Positions 46,767 through 58,046 of a stretch of 64,000 bases of DNA are shown one piece after another. This stretch comes from Phlebiopsis flavidoalba. Lineage: Eukaryota; Basidiomycota; Agaricomycetes; Polyporales; Phanerochaetaceae. The notes under the pieces were generated by a model. The model was not told the origin of the DNA. It ran no database searches and saw only the letters and a program-made list of their open reading frames with translations. Position 1 is the stretch's first letter, and the number at the start of each line of letters is the position of its first letter. The stretch is from contig JAOCPU010000002.1 of NCBI GenBank assembly GCA_035772785.1, forward strand, positions 682,001 to 746,000, read 5' to 3'. Made by a program: the position numbers and the translations under genes.

Positions 46767-49166
46767 TCATGATGTTATTGTCCGCCGCTCTCTTTCCTTC
46801 AGCTTCGCACCCGGCCCAAACCGCTCCTGGAAACTGATGAGCTCCTCCATGAGCTCCTCCATCTGCTTCATCGTCGACTTCGCAGACTCCGACCCGAGGC
46901 CGTCGAATGTAAGGGCCACGGAGGCTTTTCCCTCTAGCGTGGAGACGTCGTGAGAGGGCGTCCGGCTGTCGCGCCGGGGTCTGTGGAGGGGTTTCGCGTC
47001 TGACGACCGCAGCTCGTCCGCGTTCGCTGGCGCATCAGCGGACGCCATCTGCGCGTCTTTTAGAGCTATTGCTCTACAGCCTCTCTGCGGCGGCTGCGTT
47101 CGGCGGCGTTGGCCTGCTCGCGCCCGACCCATTCGACGAGCGCCCGCACGCGCTTGTTCATGTCGACAACAGACATGCGCTTGGACGGCCACTTCACCTT
47201 CACGGCCTCGCTCCGTGGTGCGGTCGCCGGTGTCGACGCCGTTTGATTTTTTCGTTCCAAAGCCACGCACACTTCGAGCGGCCGAGGAGTATCGGTGTGG
47301 GTAGCATGGGCTCTAGGTGGTTGAGGTAGTCGGGGAGGTTCCATGAGGTGAAAAGTGGCTGCTGGGAGACGGCGTAGGCGTGGGAATTGTGGTATGCGCG
47401 CGTCGCTGCTGCGCTGGACTGGTGGGAGGAGGGCGCATGGCCGTTGACGCCGTTTGGTTGCTGGCGGCGGGATGGATTGTCCTGAGCTGAGCGACGGAGG
47501 TGAGAAGCCATGCACAAGCGGACATCAGACGCACACCAACCTTTCTTGGTCCTTGCCCTGCCGCCGCGTTGTGTTGGTCGCTTAAACCAGGTAGAGATCA
47601 CGTGAGTGACGTCACACCACATGAGCATTGGTCTCCTGCTCACCTTCATCCCCATCAACCGACATTGTGTCCTGCGCATGCTGCTGAGTCTTGCGTGCAC
47701 CCCCTCGTTTGGCCCGCCCTCCCGAGGCCTTTGTTGTCGTCGTTGCCGTCGCGCCTGCTGTCGCCGACGGCGGTGGAGGAAGTAGGCTTTGTCGTCACGA
47801 CAGGCGAGTCGGCCGCGACGTTGGTCCCGTGTGTTCGGGTCAGACATCATCGACGCGGATCGTGCTCGTTTCGGTGCGTTGCTGCAAGCGCGTGCTTGTC
47901 AGTCATCTACAAGTTGTACGACACGGAGGTCCAACACACCTCTCTTCGTCCGTCCTCTTCCGCTTTCGACGCCCACTCGCAATCTCAAGTTCGGGTTCAG
48001 GAACGGTGTCGCTTCCTTTCGAGTCGGGTGCTCGACCATTCATCGTGGCAGGAGAGTCCGCGAGCGGTTCCGATTCCTTGCCTTCCCGAGACGCTTTCCG
48101 CGGCAGCGTCGGCCTCGGCAGCCGTGACCTGCAAGAGCATCTGCATCTCCTGCTCGTACGCGGCGTCCCTGCTGTTCATCGTGTTGCGACGTTTCGAGGG
48201 TTGTTTTATTGGGAATGTCGGCGAGTGCGACCGCGAAGACCGCGAGACGTTGGTATGTGAGGCTATCGAGTTTTGCCGCATCCGTTTGGAGTACTTTCTG
48301 TGGGGCGTAGGAGGCATTGTGAGACGTAGAAGATAAAGGCAGGAGGAGGCCATGCATACCTGAGGAGATCGGGGTATAGCTCTGGTTTACACTTCTCACA
48401 ATAGTACAACGTGGGCACGGGACTGAGGGGTTGTGAAACCCATGCATGTACCATGCTGCCAGGCGTGACATCCGTCGCATTCAGCCATAAATCTGACGAT
48501 TCGGACTCATCGTGGCCTTGAGGCGACAGTCGAGGGTGGTCAGCTTCCCAGACGCAAGGATATGAGCGCGACGCGCACCTGATTCCTGGCAGATACACCG
48601 TGTTACCCCTGCTTCCTCCTCTTCCTCCTCCTGTGCATCCGCGCCAGTGGTCGACGAGCCAGCTTTTAGAGTGGTTATCATCGGTAGGTATGTCGATAGT
48701 CAGGCCTTTCTCCTTTTCCTTACCCTTGCGTTTCGCCCGACCATTGACGGTGGGGCGGGGGTGGTACCGTTGATACCGTTCTTGGGGCTTTTCTTCGAAA
48801 CGGTTCGTCGACTTCGTCGTTCTTCGAGCGTTTACTGCGACTAGAGCTGCTCGAGGAAGGAAGTGGTGGTCGTTGAGGGTTGTCCTTTGGCTTGGGGGCA
48901 TTCTCGGTCGTGGGTGAGCCAGTAGGGGACTTGCTCGTGGAGGCGGGCGGTACAGAGCGTTCGCCCCGAGCGTCGGGGCTCTTTGGGAGAGGGTGGGGGG
49001 CCCATCGTCGCCAACGGTTTTGCCCATCGCGGCGGGAGTTAAGAAAGGTTTGGGCTGTTGGAGGATCGGGAGGCGGCGCAGAAAGCGTACTGGGACCACA
49101 GAGTCCCAGACAATTATTGAATTTAGGGCAAGTATTTTCGCTACTCGTGATAAGTCCTATGATCAC
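46767..49166 (-). CDS. PHD-finger protein, Cti6-like
   Basis: A chromatin-reader protein of the kind found in Rpd3-type histone deacetylase complexes. From the N-terminus come a disordered Ser/Pro/Lys-rich region (SPTGSPTTENAPKPKDNPQR, SSSSRSKRSKNDEVDEPFRR, about 48930-48800) and an acidic run. The PHD finger starts VTRCICQESG (about 48610-48580), is interrupted by an intron, continues with ESESSD and a shifted CDGCHAWQHGTCMGF, then YYCEKCKPELYPDLLR (48405-48360). Next is a helical stretch RDAAYEQEMQMLLQVTAAEA (about 48185-48125). The C-terminal part has HAYAVSQQPLFTSWNLPDYL, VKVKWPSKRMSVVDMNKRVR and ALVEWVGREQANAAERSRRR (47190-47105). The end is MKQMEELMEELISFQERFG to RRTITS, stop 46767. The start is approximate. 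I infer the Cti6-like assignment from the PHD plus the MSVVDMNKRVRALVEWVGREQ block. Confidence 0.72.
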
Positions 49167-49278
49167 CAGCTTATCACTCGAGGCCTTGTTCGCTATGTGA
49201 CGCTCTACCCCCCTCTTTGACGACTATGTAGAAGTAGCGTGCAAGCGTGAACTTCAAAGATGAATGCGGAACGAATGG

Positions 49279-49490
49279 CTACGATCTCATTGGCGTATCC
49301 ATACCGCGTTGTTGCTGGCTGAGGAACGCGTAGGGGTCGTTAAACTTGCTCTCGAGGGTCTCAATTATTTTAGCCAAAACCTTTGCTGCAATACACCTTT
49401 GGCGCTTGAGCAAATCCGCGAGCTCAACCGCTCCCTGTGCAGCGTCCAGCGCACCATCCACAGTCCTCAGGCTCGGCTTGCAGGCCCCAG
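49279..49490 (-). CDS. Possible small coiled-coil protein or stray exon
   Basis: The minus-strand reading VDGALDAAQGAVELADLLKR followed by RCIAAKVLAKIIETLESKFN and DPYAFLSQQQR has an amphipathic helical pattern and good codon use. No ATG is found close upstream, and the divergent VPS8 start at 49497 overlaps its probable 5' end. It could be a short gene, a last exon of an unseen transcript, or chance. I do not recognise it. Confidence 0.3.
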
Positions 49491-49496
49491 TATGAT

Positions 49497-52400
49497 ATGA
49501 ATGGTATCAACGAACAACAGCTCTCTGGTCAAGCAGACGACCCTCGATCACCCGTATTCTCGGACGCTGAAGTGGACGACGTCCAGGACGATGACCACTT
49601 CGGTGACTACTCTAAGACGCCGTCTCGGAGAGGTGAATGAGCGACGAAGAGGACTTCGCAGCGTGGTCTTAAGAATGGGGGGACGACGAGGACGAAGAGG
49701 CGTTCTTGCTATACCGGAGCCGACGCTGAGCCGGCTGGGACTTATCGTGAGAACAAGCTCCTCGCGATGTGCTGGGACCGGACCACGCAGAGGAGGAACA
49801 TCTCGCGGATACACCAGAGGCCGAGCACTCGCATCCTCGTGCATGAGAAGAGATTTCTTGACGGCGTCCATGGACGACGAGGCAAGGGTGAGTCTCACAC
49901 GCGTCTTCGTAATTATACCCGCATGCTCACTCACCTCACGTAGCCTGCAGATGCCTCTTCGGAAACTCTCGCCCACTGCCTCTTCTGCATCGGGCTTCGT
50001 GTACCCCTCTTCAGTCCCAAAGGTAGTGGTATCTACTACTCCTAGCAGGCCTTCTCAGCCCATAGAGGTCGTTCCTAACCCCACTATATCGCGGCTCCGT
50101 TCCACGACCCTCAAAGCTTCGCGTACTCCTCTGTCACAAGCGTCGGCACCCTGGAGTCTAAGCTCGGAGTTTCGACCCCCGCATCTCATTCTCTCGGCCT
50201 CTCACCCACCCTCATCCCAATCTAATCTTCCCGAAGCCTCCGCTCCCGCAGCTGGCACCCTCCACCAGAGAGCGAGAGGTGGTTACCGTTGGTACCCCAG
50301 CTACGGAATATTAGTGACCTCCTTTACCAGAGGCACGGCCAAAAGGCATCTTCCCTCATTGGTGCACCATCATTGGGTTCTCCGACCGTTTTGGCACAGC
50401 AAATGGTCTCGTATGTATAGCGGGACGGACACAGGACGGATACTGCGGTCTTTGACTTCAAACAGAATCTGAAATGCATATGTAGGGCTCGAATGGTGCG
50501 TCATACAGACAGTTGTGATGTGTTCATTTATTAATGTGGTCAATCAGATCCAAACGTCGGTGCAGTCACCGCCTTGGCTCTCTCCCTACGATCATACCTA
50601 TGTCGCGTCAGGACACGCGACGGGGCATCTCCAACTCTTCGACATCAATAGCCCTAAAGCCCCGTCTCGATTCGTCCCGCCTACCACTCCACAAGAGGGG
50701 TCGCTTCCGGACGTGGCAGGAGGGTAACATATGGGGGGGTCCCGAATAGTCAGTATCGGCTTTGTCGCAGGAAGACACACTGCTGTTGTCTCTGCAGACG
50801 ACAGTGGTCTCGCGTTCTACCATAGTCTTGTGGAAGGTTTCTCTTCGTTGAGTGGCGTCGGACACGCTCCGGGATATATCGAAAGTACCCAGAACGAAGT
50901 CGGACCGCCTACCTGCCGAACCTGGAAGCACCCGGCACGTTCATGCAACAGCCGGGCCATTCGCCGACGTAGAATGCGAAAAGCCCACTTCTATCCTCTC
51001 AATGATGCCCCTCCCCTAGGCGCAGTCGGGCCCATTTCCACAGATGCAGATAACCTTGTCGGTCACTACTTACTCCCCTCCAAACGTCTCGTGGTCGGGG
51101 CTGAACCTCTCCCAAGACCTGGTATAGGGGCGTCCATAGAGAATACGGAGGACGGATCGCCAAAGTCCAGGTTTCAGAGGTTGCTAGCTTGGTATCCAGC
51201 GCCCGCCTCACGAGCACATCACAAGAGGCTCCAGTTAACGGAAAGGTTCGGTACAAGGGACCCTATTGAAAGCCCTCTCCAAGACTAAACGAAAAAAAGA
51301 AAAAAAGAAGGAGGTATACGGCGTCATAGAGATACGACAGCAGAGGACGGATCGCCAAAGTCCAGCAAGAAAATAAACAAAAAACAACAAAAATTATCAA
51401 AAGGGTGTGCTAGCTTGGTATCCGAGCGCTGCACCGCAAAGTACAACAAAAATATCAAACAACACGAGCACATCACAATGAACAAAGGCCAAATACAAAT
51501 AAACGATGAAAACCGTTGTAAAACGAAGGTGGCAGTAAAGGAACTCCGGGCCATAAAGAAAGACGAAGTAAAATCGAATATCTGACAAAAAGTACAGATC
51601 GATAAACTTAACTATAAAAAATAGAATACTTTTAAAACACAAAAGGAGAAGTGGTGAAACCCCAGAACTAATAAAGAAAAATTAAGGAGGATACAGTTCA
51701 CACTGTAAAGAAGCATTGAGTTTATGTTAGACATTTAAACAAACTTGTAGAAAGACAAAGATAACAAAATAAAAAAGAGAACGATGTTCAACAAATAACT
51801 AAAAAGAACAAACAAATACTGAAAAACAAGTTCTACATAAAAAAGAGTGTGCCTAAAACCAAGATAAATACTAAAAACAAAGTATAAAACAGAATAGGAA
51901 ACAAAAATAAAACAAGACTAGATAACCACAACACAAAACAAGGAAAATCCGGAAAAAAAAAAACAAAAAGGAAACTGTTAAGACCAAAAGAGACACCAAA
52001 AATAGCAAAGAAAAAAACAACTAAAAAGCAAAATAAATAGACGGAAAAAAAGAGCAAAAATAAAAGCATAGTGGACAAGACACAAAATAGCATAAAAAAA
52101 CTAAAAAAACAAAAAAACAGAACAAGAAAAAACAAGTGAAAAGAAAAAGGAAAAAGTAAAAAAAAGTGAAATAAAATAACAAAACTGACAAAAAAACCGT
52201 AAAACAGAAACATATAAACGGGCTGGGGCACACACGCTCAAATCTCGTACGCGTATACGAGTCAAAGATACGCAAGTAAGTGAAGGAACCCGAAGATGTT
52301 GCACGGTATACAAACGGTCACTCGTCGAGGTCGGACGCATCTGTTGTGCTGGAACAGCAAAAGCTGGACTGTAGGCGAACGAACTGTCCTCGCGTTGCAT

Positions 52401-55400
52401 TTTGTGGCTTAATTCCAATGTGGGTTCGTCTATATTCGCGGTCGTTGTTGATTGACTTTGGCCTGAGCATCACGATCATGATATGGCAAGTCATTGTTCT
52501 CACCTTGGGCTACCCTTGAGGTGTACGACATTCATAGACTTCAAGCTCATGTTGAGCACATTCTGTTCGACGCCTGGGACGCTTAAGTATCCCCAATCTT
52601 AGGCCACACGACCAACGGATCAGTGTCATACGCGGAGCGCGGTCACCGAAGTGGCGCACAGTGTAAGGGGTATACAAGAGCAAGATCTTCCTTCTGCGGC
52701 AAGTGCCATGATATTTATAGTGCCGGCAGTGTTTACGATTTGCTCAACGACGAAACAGAGGGCCAGCACGACGAGTCCGCCTTGTAGGAACGCTCTTTCA
52801 ACATGGGGCAGATCGTATACTATCATGTTTGTCCGAGGACGGCAACTTCCCTCTAACGCGATTGAACTAACGCGTTCGTACTACGTGGGAAAGGGGAAAG
52901 CTCCCGGAAATCGGATGGCCTTCCAGACACTGCCAGAAAGATCTCTCAGGAGGTGGTCGGGACACGAAACTATAATGCGTTGGTGATTTAATGGTCGCCT
53001 CTGCGCGGTTTAACGCGCGTTCTCGAGGAAGACCGGATGACGGACGAACGCATCATTCTGCCGATGGCCGACTGGCCTGCGTGTGGAACCGAACGTCATT
53101 GTTCGAAGATCTCGTGGCGTGACCTCGCGCTCGGGCCTGCATAGCGTCTGGACGAACTTCGAGTTATTTTATTTCGAAGATCTTTACTCTTACTACGACA
53201 ATACCGGGAGTTATCGCGCAATTTTTTCCTCACACAAACTCGAGCCATTCATACTCGATGGCACCATAACACAACGTCCCCCCTCGTATATCACCCAGAA
53301 ACTCATCGCGCTTCATGACGAGAGTCAACGTCCCGACCTGGCCGAGAGGATCATCTGGCACATCGACCCGGAGTGCCTGGAACATCAACCAGAGCATCCT
53401 GCTTTGTCAGCTGGCATCGGCTTTACGACGCTCTTCTCTATGTATACATGTGCAGCGCCATGAAGGAACTTATGTTTCGCCGCTGGTGAGCTTCTCCAGC
53501 TCATTCGTCAAGTGCAGCGGTATCGTCGGCGCAGAGCGGAGGCTTCCCCGCGCTCGAGAGCATATCTCAGTGATAACGAGGTGGAAGATGTAGCAGTTGG
53601 CGACGCATACAAGCTTACCCTTTTTAGTATACCTCGGCTAATGTCCTTGACTGGTCTCTTGCATATCCAGCGGAGAGGCACTCCCAGAAGACGAGGCCGA
53701 TTACAAGCCAAGGATGATGTGTCATGGAGTTGTGTTTTCGCGGGCCGATCGCAGCCTATTGGCCTGCTGGTGAACAGGACGGCTCATTCTCACCAACGAC
53801 GAGGATAACGGTGTTGAGCCGACATACCCTTACGCTCGTCTCCTCTGTGCGGTTCGAGGCGGACGGCCTGTTCTGCACACTCCTGGATCTTGCATTCCGA
53901 GGACCATTGGTTGAATGAGGAGTCGCGCAACATAACTCGCTTGATCATCGTCAAGATTTTGCTCGAGATCCTGTCTTCTCCAGACACCTCGCAAAGCGAC
54001 GCTACCTTCATCAACATCTTCATAGCGAGGAACGTGCCAATAGTACCCTCAGTTCCTTCAGATGGCACCCAGCGCTCTCCACGGTATTTTGATAGCTCTT
54101 GCCGAAGACCCAGACAGAGCAGCACATTGCGAGGATCGTCAGCTCGCTGCCGAGTACCTCTTGTCTGCGTATACCCCTCACGAAGGAGACCGCCTTGCTA
54201 AACCTCTTTGAGGACGCGGGCTTCTATCGCATTCTTCGCTCTTGGCGGGGATCGGCATGAAAGACAATGGGCATCACTCATCCAGGCGTACCTGAAGGAT
54301 GCAGAGGTCTCTCCTTCAGAAAAAGGTTTGCTAGTTCGTTGGATGAAGTCCTTGTGACCGGCTTTCCAGACTTAACAAGGGTGCAATTCCGCAAGATGTT
54401 CTCTCGGTCGTGACCGACGCTATCCCGTCTCTCTTGGAGATCAACATCAGCAAACACCGCGGCAGCTCATCGACCGCCGACTGCCAGCACTACACTCCGC
54501 CGTCATGGACAATTTTGCTGACCACGGGTCCCCCGCGATCGGTTCCTGTACCTTCGAACTTTTGCTGGCGACATCGGTCTCCATGGACGACTCCCAGTTA
54601 GTCGGGTGGAGCAGAGGACCAGTCCATCACCCAATGTTCCCACGCCTCTTCGCATCGTCTATCTCAGGCTACTTTGCGAGATTGAACCTTCCGAAGTCAT
54701 TAGCGAGCTCTCACGACTGCCCCCCAGACTTCATCGACCGCACAGAGGCCTCTCGTATATGCGAAGAGCTTTGCCTTTACGAGGGGCGGTTGTGTGGTGT
54801 GCGATAACGAGAGCGGCGATCCTCAAGCCGCCTTGCAGAAGGTGGAACGCTACTCGGAGAAACTGGTGGACCAACTTGCAGAATCTCTTCAGGACCAAGA
54901 TGGTACAGAAGCCACTGACTCTCAATTACAATCGTGAGACAGCTTCAGAGAAGAGCGGTGACCATCTGTCTGGAACAAAACAAGACAAGACAGGCTCCGC
55001 TAGCGACGGCGTTCTGGAAGAAAACTGGTTCACCCTCCTGCGAAGTCAGATTAGGCTGCGTTCACCGCCTGCTTCTGAGCTGTTCCCCGCATCCTAGTAC
55101 CCCAGAAGAGACGACGCGGACCCACGATCTAAGTCCGAGCAGGCAGTGCTAGAAGACTTGCGCGCATCCGTCCACGAGACGTTCAACTCGCTCCTCTCGG
55201 TCAGCTCTACAAAGGCTGTGTCCTTCCCAAGGCTGTTCAAGCGGCTCGTGGACGTTCGAGACAATCGCGTCTCAAAGGGCGCGCAGTACACCGAGTTTCC
55301 GGGCTATTCTGGGTGGAATGCTCGAGTCGTACCGCTCGGAAGGCGACATGCTCGTGCTTACCAAGCAGCTGATGTACCGCGACCTGTTCGTGTCGGTGGA

Positions 55401-55584
55401 GAGCGTTGTCCAAGGCCAGGAGCAAAGGATGGGCACCGTTGCGTGGGTCTGTTCGGGGTGCGGGGAGCGTTTACATGACAATGGAAAAGCTAAGGCTCTG
55501 GATGAGGACGCCACGCCGAGGGATTCTGCTATTATTGTGTCACGGACAGGAGCCGTTTATCATAGGAAGTGTCAACCGAGCTAG
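49497..55584 (+). CDS. VPS8: CORVET subunit Vps8 (disrupted by A-rich garbled segment)
   Basis: A large CORVET tethering subunit acting at endosomes with Rab5/Vps21. The ATG at 49497 starts MNGINEQQLSGQADDPRSPV and acidic FSDAEVDDVQDDDHFGDYS. The WD-like beta-propeller shows DHTYVASGHATGHLQLFDI (50595-50645), SRFVPPTTPQE, and GGSRIVSIGFVAGRHTAVVS plus ADDSGLAFYHSL (50734-50830). About 51285-52205 is low-complexity sequence with no coding content. The propeller then resumes with VEVGRI (52323). Further domains: SYADS-like and ILFDAWD segments, AIELTRSYYVGKG (52858-52895), FEDLYSYYDNTG (53168), ITQKLIALHDESQRPDLAER (53293-53351), NINQSILLCQL, NVPIVPSVPSDG, and QAVLEDLRASVHETFNSLLS (55140-55200). 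The C-terminal MLESYRSEGDMLVLTKQLMY and VCSGCGERLH...GAVYHRKC is a RING-like end, stop 55584. Very many frame slips. The identification rests on several separate motif blocks. Confidence 0.85.
51285..52205. other. A-rich low-complexity segment inside VPS8; probable assembly artefact
   Basis: About 0.9 kb is dominated by A with scattered C and G on the plus strand. Its first 200 bases repeat the preceding 51121-51280 in order but with A/C-rich filler inserted between the matched blocks. Examples are gaggacggatcgccaaagtc (51148 and 51342), gctagcttggtatcc (51182 and 51408), and acgagcacatcac (51209 and 51463). Further on, only A-rich noise remains. It lies between two conserved parts of the Vps8 propeller, and the expected intervening propeller sequence is missing. 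Confidence 0.75.
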
Positions 55585-56076
55585 GATACCATTAGTTTCA
55601 GTAATGCTAGTATCTCATACATCTTCTCTGGACTTACCGTAGATTCGCTTTGCACCTGCTGTCTTTCGAGCAACATATTTAACCGTTTATTCTCACGAAT
55701 TGGGTACGAAAATCGGCCATCGAACCGACCTCCGATTTTTTGCGCAATCGAGATATTTAAGTATTGGCCCGATCCTTCGACATGTTTGGGCTCCCACGCG
55801 GGATAGAACGTACGCTGCCATGCTGTATGAAGCTGAGCAATTTACGTGCAGTTTACGTTGGCTACGAATGCCTACCTCGCCCCTCCAATGTATAAACATT
55901 CCACAGTGGTTAGGGAAAATTATCACAGCCCTAGGACATGCGGTGCATGCAAGGCAGAGTTGAGCCCCCATATAGTTATTTTCGACGGTGTTTTCGAGGT
56001 GAGTCACTTAGCCCCTTCATCTCAACTCTTCACCAACCCTCATCTCAGCAGCTCTCACGACAGCGTTGGGACACCC
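55585..56076. other. Intergenic region between VPS8 and ILV1
   Basis: VPS8 3' region and ILV1 promoter. It contains an imperfect inverted repeat near 55703-55736 (aaaatcggcc with ggtt/ctccgattttt), which could be a hairpin or a regulatory site. No gene is supported. Confidence 0.45.
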
Positions 56077-58001
56077 ATGGCTACTTCAGCTACTCTAGAA
56101 TACTCGTCACATGCGCCGGAGCCTCTCGCGTACCCCCGGCTTGCCAGGCACTTTCTCCTTCCCGATGGCACACCCGACTATTTTGCGGCTCATTCTCAGT
56201 TCTAAAGTATATGACTATGTCAAGGAGACCCCTCTGATTCGCTGCGAAGCCTGAGTACTCGCCTCGGCAACGAGATATGGCTTAAAACGTGAAGATCTAC
56301 AAGATGTCTTCAGCTTCAAATCCGGGGTGCGTACAACTTTATGGCGCATATCCCTAAGGAGGAGCGGGTGGAAGGGTGTCGTGACATGCAGTGCTGGTTA
56401 GTATTGTGCGTACTCTACGGTCTCTGTTCGCTCAGCTCGTCTCACTTCCCCCCGTTCGTATAGGAAATCATGCGCAGGGCGTCGCACTCTCGGGCCAGCA
56501 GCAACTCGACATCCCATGCACAATCGTCATGCCTCAAGGCACGCCTTCCATCAAGGTCCGCAATGTCTCACGAATGGGTGCGAAGGGTAGTCGTCCTGCA
56601 CTGGGAACGATTTTGACGAGGCCAAGGCCGAGTGTGCGCGGCTCGCGCAGGTGCATGCGCTTACCTTCGTTCCCCCGTACGATGATCCGCTCGTCATTGC
56701 GGGACAGGGCACAGTCGGGATGGAGATTCTAAAGCAGATTCCTGAAGCCGATGAACTCGACGGCATCTTTTCAGCTATCGGGGGCGGCGGACTCATCTCT
56801 GGCATAGCGGCGTACGTCAAGCGCATCGGCGACCCGAAGACAAAAATCATCGGCGTTGAGACGTATGATGATGGTGATGCGATGGAAAAGAGCTTGGAGA
56901 AGGGCGAGAGGGTGACACTGAAGGAAGTGGGGCCATTCAGCGATGGTACAGCTGTCAAGATCGTCGGCGAGGAGCCTTTCAGAATGTGCAAGCAGTTTGT
57001 TGATAGTGTCGTCAAAGCGGATACCGATGAGATATGCGCCGCTATCAAAGACGTGTTCGAAGGTGTGTCATTAAGAATTGTTCGCCTACCTCTTTTCTTG
57101 AATTATACATTTAATAATAGAGACGAGAGTCTATCACCGAACCGGCAGGTGCCCTTGCATTGGCGGGCCTCAAACGCTACATCACACACAAAATGGCCTA
57201 CTCGGAGCGAACAAACGTTTTGTTGCTGTAGTCAGCGGTGCCAACATGAACTTTGATCGACTTCGTTTCGTTGCCGAACGCGCCGAACTCGGTGAGGGTC
57301 GTTTGAAGCACTTCTCAGCGTCGAGATACCAGAACGACCGGGCAGGTGAGCCTTTTTTTGTCTCTCGTCTGACACCTTGGGTAATTGACGTTCTAGAGTT
57401 TCATTGCCCTGCACACTACCATACACCCACGAGCCACTACCGAATTCATTTACCGGTACAACGATCCCCAACTTGCGCAAATATTCATGGCATTCAAACT
57501 TCAGACTACACAGCGAGAAAAGGAGGTCTCCGAAGTGCTTGCACAGATCGAAAAACAGGGCATGAAGGGTTTCGATATCAGCGATGACGAGCTCGCGAAG
57601 AGTCATGCTCGGTACATGGTTGGGGGCCGTCTACAGGTGCCGAATGAACGAATGTTCCGCTTTGGTACGTTTCCCTGTCATGTTTGAAAGGGCACGGTAT
57701 CAATGTCTTGTGTAGAATTCCCTGAACGCGGAGCCGCCCTGCGGCGATTCCTTGAGGGCATACACGCAGGCTGGAATATCTCTCTGTTCCACTACCGCAA
57801 CCATGGTGCAGGTATGTCACTCTGATACTTTTCCTGAGTCGTGTGTCTAACAAGGCCGCCATAGACATTGGCAAAGTTCTCGCGGGAATTCAGGTGCCAG
57901 AGAGCGACTATGAAGAATTTGACAAGTTCCTCCAAAACCTTGGATATCCTTACGTGGAAGAGACCGACAATGCAGTTTACAAACGATATCTAAGAGGATG
58001 A
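56077..58001 (+). CDS. ILV1: Threonine deaminase (threonine ammonia-lyase)
   Basis: A PLP enzyme converting L-threonine to 2-oxobutanoate and ammonia, the first step of isoleucine synthesis; mitochondrial in fungi. The ATG at 56077 starts [20 protein letters not shown], then [26 protein letters not shown] and [18 protein letters not shown]. The PLP Lys in SFK-IRGAYNF (about 56317) is broken by one missing A. Next come [53 protein letters not shown], and the PLP-phosphate loop [17 protein letters not shown] (56776-56826). An intron follows DVFE (about 57061-57120), then [19 protein letters not shown] and [20 protein letters not shown]. Two ACT-like regulatory domains follow: [20 protein letters not shown] (shifted) and [20 protein letters not shown], with [20 protein letters not shown]. 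The end is [10 protein letters not shown], stop 57999-58001. Feedback inhibition by isoleucine is a family inference. Confidence 0.93.
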
Positions 58002-58046
58002 AGGCGCCAAAAGTAAAATTCATGTTGTATAATATCATAGTTGCCA

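Noticed and set aside
51397..52275. Phe/Leu-rich minus-strand frames looking like multi-pass membrane proteins
   Set aside because: They are translations of the A-rich garbled segment inside VPS8; TTT and CTT codons give false hydrophobic helices.
42914..58001. Functional cluster of COG2, the PHD gene, VPS8 and ILV1
   Set aside because: Products act in unrelated processes and orientations are mixed; nothing in the sequence suggests co-regulation.
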